Shown: positions 1-7,140, counted from the first letter of the stretch. The stretch is 12,322 nt of DNA from an uncultured Clostridia bacterium (GCA_946623765.1 CAMORL010000037.1:1-12322), one strand, 5' to 3'. Notes: generated by a model from the letters alone, not told the origin. Program-made: numbers and translations.

Positions 1-26
1 GGCCGATCCGATTTTGCGGAAATGTG

Positions 27-55
27 TTGATTCCTGTTCCGAAATGGGCTATAAT
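27..55 (+). promoter_or_regulatory. Sigma-A type promoter of the acyl-ligase cassette
   Basis: A -35 box TTGATT lies at 27-32 and a perfect -10 box TATAAT at 50-55, separated by the ideal 17 bases. Transcription would start near position 62, leaving a leader of about 30 bases before the ATG at 94. This is the only strong promoter I see before the terminator at 12074, so it probably drives at least the six tightly packed genes to 6094. Imperfect copies CGGAAATG (17-24) and CCGAAATG (40-47) flank the -35 box and could be a regulator site, but that is weak. Confidence 0.85.
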
Positions 56-82
56 AAGTAAAATGTGATTATGTTATGATCC

Positions 83-89
83 GGGAGAG
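83..89 (+). promoter_or_regulatory. Ribosome binding site that fixes the first start codon
   Basis: GGGAGAG sits 4-6 bases before the ATG at 94. The upstream in-frame ATG at 76 has no Shine-Dalgarno sequence and lies only about 14 bases after the predicted transcription start, so 94 is the better start. Confidence 0.7.
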
Positions 90-93
90 TTGC

Positions 94-2028
94 ATGACGG
101 ATTATCATATCGGCTCTTATCATTCCATCGACGACTTCGTGCGGGAAAAGCTCGACGCGTTTCAGACCGGCGGGCTGACGTTTCGTACGCTTTTTACGCT
201 GATGTTCCGCGAGGCGGACAATGTGCTCTGGGAAAAAAGCGAGGGCTACCGGATCCGCAAAACAACCTACGGCGAGGCAAAGACGCATATCCTGTCCCGC
301 GCCGCCGCGCTGAAAACCGCGCTTACGGAGCTTTCGCACAACGCGGTCGTCGGACTGTATCTCGACAACAGCCTCGAGTGGATCGAGCTCTTCTGGGCAA
401 TCCTCGCGGCGGGCTTCCGTCCGCTTCTGATGAACCTGCGCATGCCCGCGCCGCTGCTTCAAAACGCGCTGCGCATTGCGGACTGCCGCGCCGTGATCGC
501 GGAAGACGGCGCGTTCGAATGTCCCGTGCTGCGTCCGGAACAGATTTCTTTAGAGGGCGAACCGATCGGGGAAAGCCCGTTCGGCACGGAGCTGTTCGTC
601 ATGTCCTCCGGCACGACCGAAAACGTCAAGGTCTGCGCCTATTCCGCGGAGGAATTCTATTATCAGATCTGCGACAGCTACGGGATCATCCGCGAGCAGC
701 CGCAGGTCAAAAAGCATTACGAAGGCAATCTCAAGCTGCTGGCGTTTCTGCCGTTCTATCACGTGTTCGGGCTGATCGCAATGTACATCTGGTTCGGCTT
801 CTTCTCGCGCACGTTTGTGCAGCTCAACGACCTTTCCCCGTCGACGATCGTCAACACGATCCGCCGCCACAAGGTAACGCACGTCTTTGCGGTGCCGCTT
901 TTCTGGGAAAAGGTCTATGAGCAGGCGAAAAAAGGCATTGCGGACCGGGGCGAAAAGACCGCGGCGAAGTTCGGCCGCGCGCTCGCGCTTTGGGAAAAGC
1001 TGCCCCGCCCGCTTGCAGGCGCGTTCTCGAAGCTCGCGTTCCGCGAGGTGCGCGAAAACCTGTTCGGGGATTCCATCGTCTTTATGATCAGCGGCGGGAG
1101 CTTTCTCGATCCCGCGGTGCATCTGTTCTTCAACGGCATCGGCTACCCGCTTGCAAACGGCTACGGCATGACCGAAATCGGCATCACGTCGGTCGAACTG
1201 TCCGACCGGCAAAAATACCTGCAGTCCGGTTCCGTCGGCAAACCGATGCAGAACGCGGAGTACCGGATCGACGAATCCGGCGAGCTTTGGGTGCGCGGAA
1301 AGGTCACCGCAAAATACGTGCTCTCCTCCGACGGGCTTCGCCCGCGCGCGGGCTGGTTTCAAACGCGCGATCTTGCCGAATGCGTCGACGGACACTACCG
1401 CATCCTCGGCCGCGCGGACGATCTCATCGTCGGACCGAACGGCGAAAACCTGAATCCGAACGCGATCGAGCCGCTTCTGAAGCCCGACGGCGCGGAGGTC
1501 TGTCTGATCCCCGCAACCGACAACGGCGCGTCTTCCGCGGTGCTTCTGCTTGCGCTGAACCGCATGACGACCGAAGAGAACGCAAAGCGGATCCGCGCCG
1601 CGCTGAACGAGCGGATCGAACGCGCAAACCTTTCCTCTTCGATCTCCCGCATCGTGACGGTCGAAGGTCCGCTGATGAAGCCCGACGAGTTCAAGCTGAA
1701 CCGCCTCCGTCTGCGCCGCGACTGCGCCTCCGGTGCGCTGCGTCCGTTCGACGTTTCGAAAGCGCGTGAAGCGGAAACAAACGACGCGCTGCTGCTGCGC
1801 GTTTGCGCGATCGTCGCCGCCGCCGTGAACCGGTCCGAGGGCGACGTCGCTCCCGACGCCGATTTCTTCCTCGATCTCGGCGGCACGAGTCTCGATTACT
1901 TCGCCCTTTTGACCCGCCTTCGCGACGAATTTAACGCCGCGTTCCCGCTGGAAAAGACGGATCTCAAAACCGCCCGCGCGATTGCGGACTACATCCGCGC
2001 GGAGAAGGGCGGGAACGATACCGTATGA
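94..2028 (+). CDS. Acyl-adenylating ligase fused to a C-terminal acyl carrier protein
   Basis: The 644-residue product is predicted to activate a carboxylic acid, most likely a fatty acid, as acyl-AMP and pass it to its own carrier domain. Residues about 25-540 form an ANL-superfamily (AMP-binding) ligase. Visible are a FYHVFGL A4-like motif, YGMTE (357-361), GWFQTRD (420-426), the hinge region GRADDLI, and a catalytic-type lysine at 534 in FKLNR. Residues about 565-638 form a PCP/ACP domain with DLGGTSLD, where Ser599 is the expected phosphopantetheine site. The middle region resembles long-chain fatty acyl ligases. Two core motifs are degraded: the phosphate loop reads SSGTTENVKV (171-180) where SSGTTGxPKG is usual, and GWFxTGD has Arg425 for Gly. 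Activity may be altered or lost. The stop overlaps the next start in ATGA, implying translational coupling. The acid substrate cannot be read from the sequence. Confidence 0.88.
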   Translation: MTDYHIGSYHSIDDFVREKLDAFQTGGLTFRTLFTLMFREADNVLWEKSEGYRIRKTTYGEAKTHILSRAAALKTALTELSHNAVVGLYLDNSLEWIELFWAILAAGFRPLLMNLRMPAPLLQNALRIADCRAVIAEDGAFECPVLRPEQISLEGEPIGESPFGTELFVMSSGTTENVKVCAYSAEEFYYQICDSYGIIREQPQVKKHYEGNLKLLAFLPFYHVFGLIAMYIWFGFFSRTFVQLNDLSPSTIVNTIRRHKVTHVFAVPLFWEKVYEQAKKGIADRGEKTAAKFGRALALWEKLPRPLAGAFSKLAFREVRENLFGDSIVFMISGGSFLDPAVHLFFNGIGYPLANGYGMTEIGITSVELSDRQKYLQSGSVGKPMQNAEYRIDESGELWVRGKVTAKYVLSSDGLRPRAGWFQTRDLAECVDGHYRILGRADDLIVGPNGENLNPNAIEPLLKPDGAEVCLIPATDNGASSAVLLLALNRMTTEENAKRIRAALNERIERANLSSSISRIVTVEGPLMKPDEFKLNRLRLRRDCASGALRPFDVSKAREAETNDALLLRVCAIVAAAVNRSEGDVAPDADFFLDLGGTSLDYFALLTRLRDEFNAAFPLEKTDLKTARAIADYIRAEKGGNDTV

Positions 2029-2669
2029 TCGCACTGTTCAACTGGTTTGTGAAGATCACCGGCTGGCCCGCGCAGCTTCTGTGCTTCCGCACGAAGATCC
2101 TTTACGAGGACCGGCGCGCGCAGGGACGGCACATCAAGGGAAGCGCGATCGTCATTTCGAACCACACGTCCGTCTTTGACTACGCGGTGTATCTGTTCGT
2201 GTTCTTCACGCGGACGCTGCGGTTTCAGATGGCGGAGGTGCTCTTTGAAAAGCCGATGCTCGGATGGTTCCTCCGCTGTCTCGGCGGAATCCGGGTGGAC
2301 CGCAATACGCACGATTTCGGCTTTATGCCCGCATCCATGCGCATACTCGAGCGCGGCGGCGTCGTCGGGATCTTTCCGGAAAGCCGCATTCCCCTGCCGG
2401 GTGAAGCGCGTCCGCTGCCGTTCAAGGTCAGCGCGGCGTATCTCGCGCTTTCGAGCGGCGCAAAGATCGTTCCGGTCGTCACGAACGGATCGTATTTTCA
2501 ACGCAAACGCGCCCGCGTGCTGATCGGCAAGCCGATCGACGTCTTCACGCTTCTGGAGGACGGCGCGGACGAAACCGAAAACCTGCAGATCGTTTCCGAA
2601 CGGCTTCGGGAACGGATCGCGGAACTGGAGAAGCTGCTCAATGGAACAGAAACGAACGAATCGCGCTAA
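2025..2669 (+). CDS. PlsC-type (LPLAT) acyltransferase, first of two
   Basis: This 214-residue protein belongs to the lysophospholipid/glycerol-phosphate acyltransferase superfamily, which moves an acyl group from acyl-ACP, acyl-CoA or acyl-phosphate to a hydroxyl on a lipid precursor at the membrane. Motif I is NHTSVFD, with the HX4D pair His47 and Asp52. Motif II is GGIRVDR. Motif III is FPESR (117-121), where FPEG is more usual. Motif IV is IVPVV. The N-terminus (FNWFVKITGWPAQLL) is an amphipathic or short membrane-associating segment. The start overlaps the previous stop by four bases. The location, between a ligase-ACP and a second acyltransferase, suggests that it uses acyl-ACP made by this cassette. 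The acceptor is unknown. It could alternatively be an ordinary 1-acylglycerol-3-phosphate acyltransferase. Confidence 0.88.
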   Translation: MIALFNWFVKITGWPAQLLCFRTKILYEDRRAQGRHIKGSAIVISNHTSVFDYAVYLFVFFTRTLRFQMAEVLFEKPMLGWFLRCLGGIRVDRNTHDFGFMPASMRILERGGVVGIFPESRIPLPGEARPLPFKVSAAYLALSSGAKIVPVVTNGSYFQRKRARVLIGKPIDVFTLLEDGADETENLQIVSERLRERIAELEKLLNGTETNESR

Positions 2670-3300
2670 GCTGTTTTCGCCGCGTTATCTCGTGTACGAC
2701 TTCGTCAAGGCGACGGCGTCGCTGCCCGGGCTCATATGGATGCGTCCGCGATGGATCTATGAAACCGAAGCGGCGAAAAAGCGCATCCGCGGCGGCGCGC
2801 TGCTGATCGCGAATCACTACGGGTTTTTCGATCCCGTATACCTGATGTTCGCGGTGTGGTACCGGCGGCACCACTTTATCTGCGGACAGGAGTTTTTCGA
2901 ATCGAAGTTCCGCTGGCTGTTCAAGCAGTTTCTGTGCATCCCGGTCGACCGGAAGAACTTCAACTTCGGATCGCTCCGCGAGATCACGGACGAACTCAAA
3001 AGCGGCTCGCTCGTTTCGATCTTTCCGGAAGGACACATCCATGACGACGGCGGAAACCTCGGCGCGTTCAAGTCCGGTCCGGTGCTGATCGCGCTGCAGG
3101 GCAAGGTCCCCATCGTGCCGGTTTACGTCCGTCCGAAGGCGCACTTCTGGAACCGCGTGACCTTCGTCATCGGCGAGCCGATCGACCTCGTTAAGCGGTA
3201 CGGCAAGCGTCCGCCGATGTCCGAGATCGACGCGATCGCGGAGGAGCTGCACCGAAAGGAAGAAGCATTAAAGCAAATTGCTTATCAAAAGAGGAGATAA
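2641..3300 (+). CDS. PlsC-type (LPLAT) acyltransferase, second of two
   Basis: A second, clearly different member of the same acyltransferase superfamily, 219 residues long. Motif I is NHYGFFD (His59 and Asp64, spaced HX4D), motif II is LCIPVDR, motif III is FPEG (128-131, followed by HIHDDG) and motif IV is VPIVPVYV. All expected catalytic and acceptor-binding positions are present. The start at 2641 overlaps the previous gene by 29 bases and has TGGAG about ten bases upstream. The C-terminus is short and basic (ending QKRR). Two non-identical acyltransferases in tandem fit either sequential acylation of one acceptor or two acceptors. Which is correct cannot be told from the sequence. Confidence 0.88.
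   Translation: MEQKRTNRAKLFSPRYLVYDFVKATASLPGLIWMRPRWIYETEAAKKRIRGGALLIANHYGFFDPVYLMFAVWYRRHHFICGQEFFESKFRWLFKQFLCIPVDRKNFNFGSLREITDELKSGSLVSIFPEGHIHDDGGNLGAFKSGPVLIALQGKVPIVPVYVRPKAHFWNRVTFVIGEPIDLVKRYGKRPPMSEIDAIAEELHRKEEALKQIAYQKRR
3292..3296 (+). promoter_or_regulatory. Ribosome binding site that fixes the start of the second ligase
   Basis: AGGAG lies eight bases before the ATG at 3305. An in-frame TTG at 3278 would add nine residues but lacks a ribosome site and would overlap the preceding gene, so 3305 is preferred. Confidence 0.8.
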
Positions 3301-3304
3301 ACCT

Positions 3305-4819
3305 ATGCAGACACCATCCAAAGAAATCTTTCGCCCCTATACCGACGAACAGACGTTTGCGCGCATCCGGGAGTTCACAACCGTTTCCGAGATGTGGGAG
3401 CATTGCGTGAACACGTTCGGCGACGCGCCCGCGATCGTCGACGAGGGAAAGACGCACAGCTTTAAGGAGCTCGAAGCGGACGCCGCGGGGTTTCGGACCC
3501 TGCTCGGCGACAACCCCTCCGGCACGCGCGTCGCGCTGTTTGCCGCGAATTCCTATGACTTCGTGAAGGCGTATCTTGCCGCCGTGACCTCCGGGCTTTG
3601 CTGCGCGATCTTCCCCGCGCATCTTCCCGCGGAAGCCGTGTTCGGCTGCTGCATGATGTTCGGCATCAAAAAGCTCGTCTATCAGAAGGACTTCGAGCCG
3701 CGTCTCGAGCTTGTGAAAGCGAAGCGTCCCGACATCGCGCTGATCCCCGCCGACGCCGTTTCCGAAGAAAAGAAGCCCGCCGCCGCATGCGATGCAAAGA
3801 CGCCGTGCGCAATCGTCTTCACCGGCGGTACGACCGGCAAGAGCAAGGGCGCGCTGCTTTCGAACGACGCGGTGATGCAGGGCACGATCAACGGCTGCTA
3901 CGGCTATCCGGACGTGTTCGGTCAGCGGTATCTGCTCGTTCTGCCGCTTTCGCACGTGTTCGGGCTCATCCGAAATCTGATGACTTCGCTCTATACGGGA
4001 AGCGCCCTGTATATCTGCCGCAACAACAAGGACATGTTCCGCGACATCGCCGTCTTTCGTCCGACGATCCTCGTCATCGTGCCCGCGCTTGCGGAAATGG
4101 CGCTGACGCTCTCGAAGAAATTCGGGCGCAACATGCTCGGCGCGGATCTCAAAACCGTCATCTGCGGCGCGGCGCCGGTTTCGCCGTTCCTCATTCAGGC
4201 ATATGACAAGCTCGGCGTCAAGCTGCTGCCCGGCTACGGTCTCACCGAGTCCGCAAACCTCGTCTCCGGCAATCCGGAAAGCCTCAGAAAGCCCGACTCC
4301 GTCGGCGTGCCGTTCCCGAATCAGGAATTCAAAATCGTCGACGGCGAGCTGTGGCTGAAGGGCCGCAACATGATGGACGGCTACGTCGGCGTCGAAGAGC
4401 CCGACGCATACGAGGACGGCTGGTTCAAGACCGGCGACCTCGTCCGTCTCGACGACGAAGGCTATCTCTACATCACCGGACGCATCAAGGAGATCATCGT
4501 TCTGCCGAACGGCGAGAACGTCTCCCCCGCCGAGGTCGAAACGCACTTCAACGCGCTGCCGTTCATTCAGGACTCGCAGGTCTTTGAAAGCCGCAGCGCT
4601 CTGGGCGAGCCGATCCTTGCGCTCGAGGTCGTGCTGCGTCCCACCGAGCTTGCGGATCTCGACGACGAAGCGCGCAAAGCGTACGCCGTTTCCGAGCTCG
4701 AAAAGATCAACCGCACGCTGCCGGGCTTCATGCAGGTCAGCAAAATCACCGTCCGCGACACCGACTTTGCGCGGTCTCCCGCGATGAAGATCTTGAGGTA
4801 CAAGTATGTCCAGAACTGA
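3305..4819 (+). CDS. Acyl-adenylating ligase (AMP-binding, canonical motifs), stand-alone
   Basis: This 504-residue ANL-superfamily enzyme is predicted to form acyl-AMP from ATP and a carboxylic acid, then transfer the acyl group to a thiol. The motifs are intact: TGGTTGKSKG (173-182) phosphate loop, SHVFGL, YGLTE (311-315), GWFKTGD (372-378), the hinge GRIKEII, and a C-terminal lysine at 495 in MKILR. It has no fused carrier domain. A gene for a free ACP overlaps its 3' end, so the natural acceptor is probably that ACP rather than coenzyme A. It is a distant relative of the ligase at 94-2028 but keeps the residues that the first one lost, so it is the better candidate for the working activating enzyme. 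A role as acyl-CoA synthetase cannot be excluded. Confidence 0.9.
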   Translation: MQTPSKEIFRPYTDEQTFARIREFTTVSEMWEHCVNTFGDAPAIVDEGKTHSFKELEADAAGFRTLLGDNPSGTRVALFAANSYDFVKAYLAAVTSGLCCAIFPAHLPAEAVFGCCMMFGIKKLVYQKDFEPRLELVKAKRPDIALIPADAVSEEKKPAAACDAKTPCAIVFTGGTTGKSKGALLSNDAVMQGTINGCYGYPDVFGQRYLLVLPLSHVFGLIRNLMTSLYTGSALYICRNNKDMFRDIAVFRPTILVIVPALAEMALTLSKKFGRNMLGADLKTVICGAAPVSPFLIQAYDKLGVKLLPGYGLTESANLVSGNPESLRKPDSVGVPFPNQEFKIVDGELWLKGRNMMDGYVGVEEPDAYEDGWFKTGDLVRLDDEGYLYITGRIKEIIVLPNGENVSPAEVETHFNALPFIQDSQVFESRSALGEPILALEVVLRPTELADLDDEARKAYAVSELEKINRTLPGFMQVSKITVRDTDFARSPAMKILRYKYVQN

Positions 4820-5057
4820 AATCGTCGATTCGCTGAAAGAAATCCTGCTCGCCGCGGACGACCGGAACCGGGACAAAGTCCTCTCCTGCACGGAGAGCTC
4901 CCGGCTCGTCGCCGACCTCGGCTTCTCCTCCGTGAGCATGCTGTACATGGTCATCGCGATCGAGGAGGAAATGAACATCCGCTTTGAAAACGTCGGCGCG
5001 TCCGACTTTGAAACGCTCGGCGACGTCGTGAACTACATCGAGGCGAAGCTGAAATGA
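4806..5057 (+). CDS. Acyl carrier protein, free-standing
   Basis: This is an 83-residue acidic four-helix carrier protein. The attachment motif reads DLGFSSV (37-43), so Ser42 is the expected phosphopantetheine site. The usual DSL is replaced by SSV, which marks it as a specialised carrier rather than the housekeeping AcpP of fatty acid synthesis. GAGG lies eight bases before the ATG. The gene starts 14 bases inside the ligase gene and ends in ATGA shared with the next start. Its neighbours supply a loading enzyme (3305-4819) and an activating PPTase (5054-6094). It probably carries an acyl group to one of the cassette acyltransferases. Confidence 0.9.
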   Translation: MSRTEIVDSLKEILLAADDRNRDKVLSCTESSRLVADLGFSSVSMLYMVIAIEEEMNIRFENVGASDFETLGDVVNYIEAKLK

Positions 5058-6094
5058 AGTGGCAGCCCGGCGATCCCGCACCGGGCGACATGGTGCGGGT
5101 GCAGATCGGTTCGATCTTCCATTACGGCGTCTATGCGGGCGACGGAAGGATCGTTGCGTTCGGTCTGCCGCCGGTTCCTGCATACGCAAACGCGCCGGAC
5201 CGGTTTTTGGTCGTCGAAACGGACATGGACGTGTTCTGCACGGGACGCATCCCGGAGATCGCGGTCCTCGACCGAAAGGAAAGCAGAAAGCGCGTGCCTC
5301 CCGAAGAATCCGTGCGGCTTGCAAAAGCGCGGCTCGGTTCCGACGGCTATCATATGATCCGCAACAACTGCGAGCACTTCGCCTACGAATGCGTGTTCGG
5401 CGAGAAAAAGAGCCTGCAGGAGGAAGCCGTGTTCCGGATGTGGAACACGCGTCCGGTGCTGCAGGTGTACCTTGCGGAGGCGGACGGGTTTTCTCTCGAC
5501 TTTCCGGTTCCGCCGGAGCGTCTCAAGGAGATCGAAGCGTGCTCGGACCCGTCGGTCAGATCGGCGCGCATCGCGAACTGGGCGCTTCTTCGGATCGCGG
5601 CGAAGCACTGCTTCTCGCTCGATCCGGACGGGCTGCGGTTTTCCCGCAAAAAGCCCGGCGGCTGGACTTCGGACCGCTTCCTGTTCTCGTTTTCGCACGC
5701 GGACGGACGCTGCTGCGTCGCGGTTTCGAATGCGCCCGTCGGCGTCGATTTCGAAACGGTCGACGGGTTTTCCCGCCGGTTTGACGAAAAAACCTGCGAA
5801 AAGCTGCGGGCGCGCGTCTTTTCAAAGGCGGAGCGCGCCGCGTATCCGCAAACGCCGGAAGGCTTTCTTGTCGGATGGACGCGGAAGGAAGCCGCGTTCA
5901 AGGCGTCGGATAAGCACGTCTTTTCCCCCGCCGCCCTCGACACGCAGTCGGAAAACGCCGCGACGTTCGCGCTTCCGCTTTCGGGTCGCCCGATCGTGTC
6001 CGTCTTCGGACAGCATGCGGCTGCCGCGCGGTTCTTCTGCGTCAAAGGCGCCGCGGTCGAACCGCTGACGGCGACGGCGGTGAAGGAATACTGA
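5054..6094 (+). CDS. LRAT/NlpC-P60-like domain fused to Sfp-type phosphopantetheinyl transferase
   Basis: The 346-residue product has two parts. Residues 1 to about 125 match the LRAT/PLAAT fold, a permuted papain-like thiol acyltransferase: PGDMV at 10-14, HYGVYAGDG from His23, and NNCEHF (104-109) with the nucleophile-type Cys106. The second histidine of this family, 12 residues after the first, is Ala35 here. Residues about 135-346 match Sfp-type 4'-phosphopantetheinyl transferases: FSFSHADG (211-218), VGVDFE with metal-binding type Asp232 and Glu234, and WTRKEAAFK (275-283) with Glu279. The C-terminal half should convert the ACPs at 94-2028 and 4806-5057 to holo form. The N-terminal half may move an acyl group from a lipid or from ACP through a cysteine thioester. 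There is no sign of a frameshift between the halves. The start overlaps the ACP stop in ATGA. I know of no characterised protein with this arrangement. Confidence 0.85.
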   Translation: MKWQPGDPAPGDMVRVQIGSIFHYGVYAGDGRIVAFGLPPVPAYANAPDRFLVVETDMDVFCTGRIPEIAVLDRKESRKRVPPEESVRLAKARLGSDGYHMIRNNCEHFAYECVFGEKKSLQEEAVFRMWNTRPVLQVYLAEADGFSLDFPVPPERLKEIEACSDPSVRSARIANWALLRIAAKHCFSLDPDGLRFSRKKPGGWTSDRFLFSFSHADGRCCVAVSNAPVGVDFETVDGFSRRFDEKTCEKLRARVFSKAERAAYPQTPEGFLVGWTRKEAAFKASDKHVFSPAALDTQSENAATFALPLSGRPIVSVFGQHAAAARFFCVKGAAVEPLTATAVKEY

Positions 6095-6127
6095 AATCCG
6101 GATCGGGAAAGACCGACGCGGGATTTT
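6094..6127 (+). other. Weak imperfect hairpin after the cassette
   Basis: AAATCC (6094-6099) can pair with GGATTT (6121-6126), enclosing a TCGG/CCGA stem. Only a short T run follows, so this may be a weak terminator or mRNA stabiliser that lowers transcription into region 2. It is not a convincing terminator. Confidence 0.3.
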
Positions 6128-6143
6128 CGGCAAAGACGCTTTC

Positions 6144-6160
6144 TGAATCGTTACGATTCA
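6144..6160. promoter_or_regulatory. Perfect 17-base palindrome, possible operator
   Basis: TGAATCG and CGATTCA flank a three-base centre TTA, giving seven perfectly paired bases on each side. It lies in the only sizeable gap between genes of the set, 29 bases before the hydrolase start. The length and symmetry fit a dimeric repressor site better than a terminator, because the stem is AT-rich and no long T run follows. The outer TGAAT/ATTCA half-sites recall the FadR box of Bacillus, but the centre and spacing do not match exactly. I see no clear -35/-10 pair next to it. Confidence 0.4.
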
Positions 6161-6188
6161 AGATTCCATTTTATTTCAGGAGAACGGT

Positions 6189-7115
6189 ATGCTTTGGATT
6201 CCACTGGCTTTGATCGGCTGTTACGCGGTGTTTGTCTTTGCGCCGTCGATCGTTGCCGTTCTCACGATTTTCCGGGCAAGACCCGGCGACAGCCTCGAGC
6301 GGATGATTGCGCCGGGCGCGCAGTTTGCGCCGTACCGCGAACGCATCCTTGCGGCGGAGGAACGCCTTCGCGCGCTGCCGAAAACGGCGGTTTCGATCCG
6401 CTCGCGCGACGGGCTTTCGCTTTCCGGCGAATACATTGACGGCGGTTTTTCCCGCACTGCGATCTTCGTGCACGGCTACCGCACCGATCCCGCGGTCAAT
6501 TTCACCGTGCAGGCGGACGTGTTTTTCCGGCGCGGATACAACGTCCTGCTCGTCCGTCAGCGCGGACACGGCGACGGATCGCACGCGCGCTGCGGGCTGG
6601 GGCTTTATGAACGGTACGACGTCGAGGCGTGGAACGACTGGGCGCTTTCGCAAAACGGCGTACGGGAAACCGTGCTCTACGGCATTTCGATGGGCGCGGC
6701 GTCGATCGGCTTTGCCGCGGGATCGCTCGATGCAAAGCGCACCCGCGCGCTGATCCTCGACTGCGGCTACCGCTCGCCGGACGAACAGATCCGGCTCGAC
6801 TGCAATCGCAGAAACGTGCCCGCGTTTCTGCTGATGCCCTGGATCCGGCTGCTTGCGAAGCTGTTTCTGAAGCTGGATCTTCGCGCGCGGACGGACGACG
6901 TGCTGTGCGGCACGGCGATCCCCTGTTTCTTCCTGCACGGCACGAACGACCGGACCGTGCCCTACGAAACGGGACGCGCGGTGTATGCGCGCTGCGGCGC
7001 GAGAAAGGCGTTTTTCACCGCCGACGGCGCGGGACACGCCGAAGCATTTCTCTCCGATCCCGAACGGGCGGAGAACGCGTTTTTTACGTTCCTCGAAGGG
7101 GAACAGAATGTATAA
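6189..7115 (+). CDS. Membrane-anchored alpha/beta hydrolase
   Basis: This 308-residue protein has one N-terminal hydrophobic segment (about residues 2-28) followed by an alpha/beta hydrolase domain. The triad is visible: Ser167 in the nucleophile elbow GISMG, Asp254 in GTNDRTVP and His283 in GAGHAEAF. The oxyanion strand reads VHGYRTD. The type is common in clostridia and is usually annotated as a serine aminopeptidase S33-like or lysophospholipase-like hydrolase; the true substrate is rarely known. AGGAGA at 6178-6183 lies just before the ATG. It is the first gene of region 2, directly before the FakB-like gene. A role in releasing fatty acids from lipids for the downstream proteins is plausible but is inference from position. 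Confidence 0.85.
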   Translation: MLWIPLALIGCYAVFVFAPSIVAVLTIFRARPGDSLERMIAPGAQFAPYRERILAAEERLRALPKTAVSIRSRDGLSLSGEYIDGGFSRTAIFVHGYRTDPAVNFTVQADVFFRRGYNVLLVRQRGHGDGSHARCGLGLYERYDVEAWNDWALSQNGVRETVLYGISMGAASIGFAAGSLDAKRTRALILDCGYRSPDEQIRLDCNRRNVPAFLLMPWIRLLAKLFLKLDLRARTDDVLCGTAIPCFFLHGTNDRTVPYETGRAVYARCGARKAFFTADGAGHAEAFLSDPERAENAFFTFLEGEQNV

Positions 7116-7140
7116 ATCATCTATCAGGAGGAATCATACC

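Noticed and set aside
76..93. Upstream ATG for the first gene
   Set aside because: No ribosome site before it and too close to the predicted transcription start; the ATG at 94 has GGGAGAG at good spacing.
550..2034. Long open frame on the minus strand (494 codons)
   Set aside because: Antisense to the ligase-ACP gene, no family motif, no ribosome site; a composition shadow.
3278..3304. TTG start for the second ligase
   Set aside because: Overlaps the previous gene without a ribosome site, whereas AGGAG is placed for the ATG at 3305.
3191..4978. Long open frame on the minus strand (595 codons)
   Set aside because: It runs antisense across a full AMP-ligase gene with canonical motifs and parts of its neighbours. 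Its translation is rich in Arg, Asp and Val with no recognisable motif, typical of antisense frames in GC-rich coding DNA.
94..6094. Polyketide, non-ribosomal peptide or aryl polyene cluster
   Set aside because: AMP ligases, ACPs and a PPTase are present, but there is no ketosynthase, condensation, ketoreductase, dehydratase or thioesterase domain in the window. A larger cluster upstream of position 1 cannot be excluded, but a strong promoter starts the cassette here.
6144..6160. The palindrome as an intrinsic terminator
   Set aside because: The stem is AT-rich and is followed by mixed AT sequence rather than a clean T run, so an operator is more likely.
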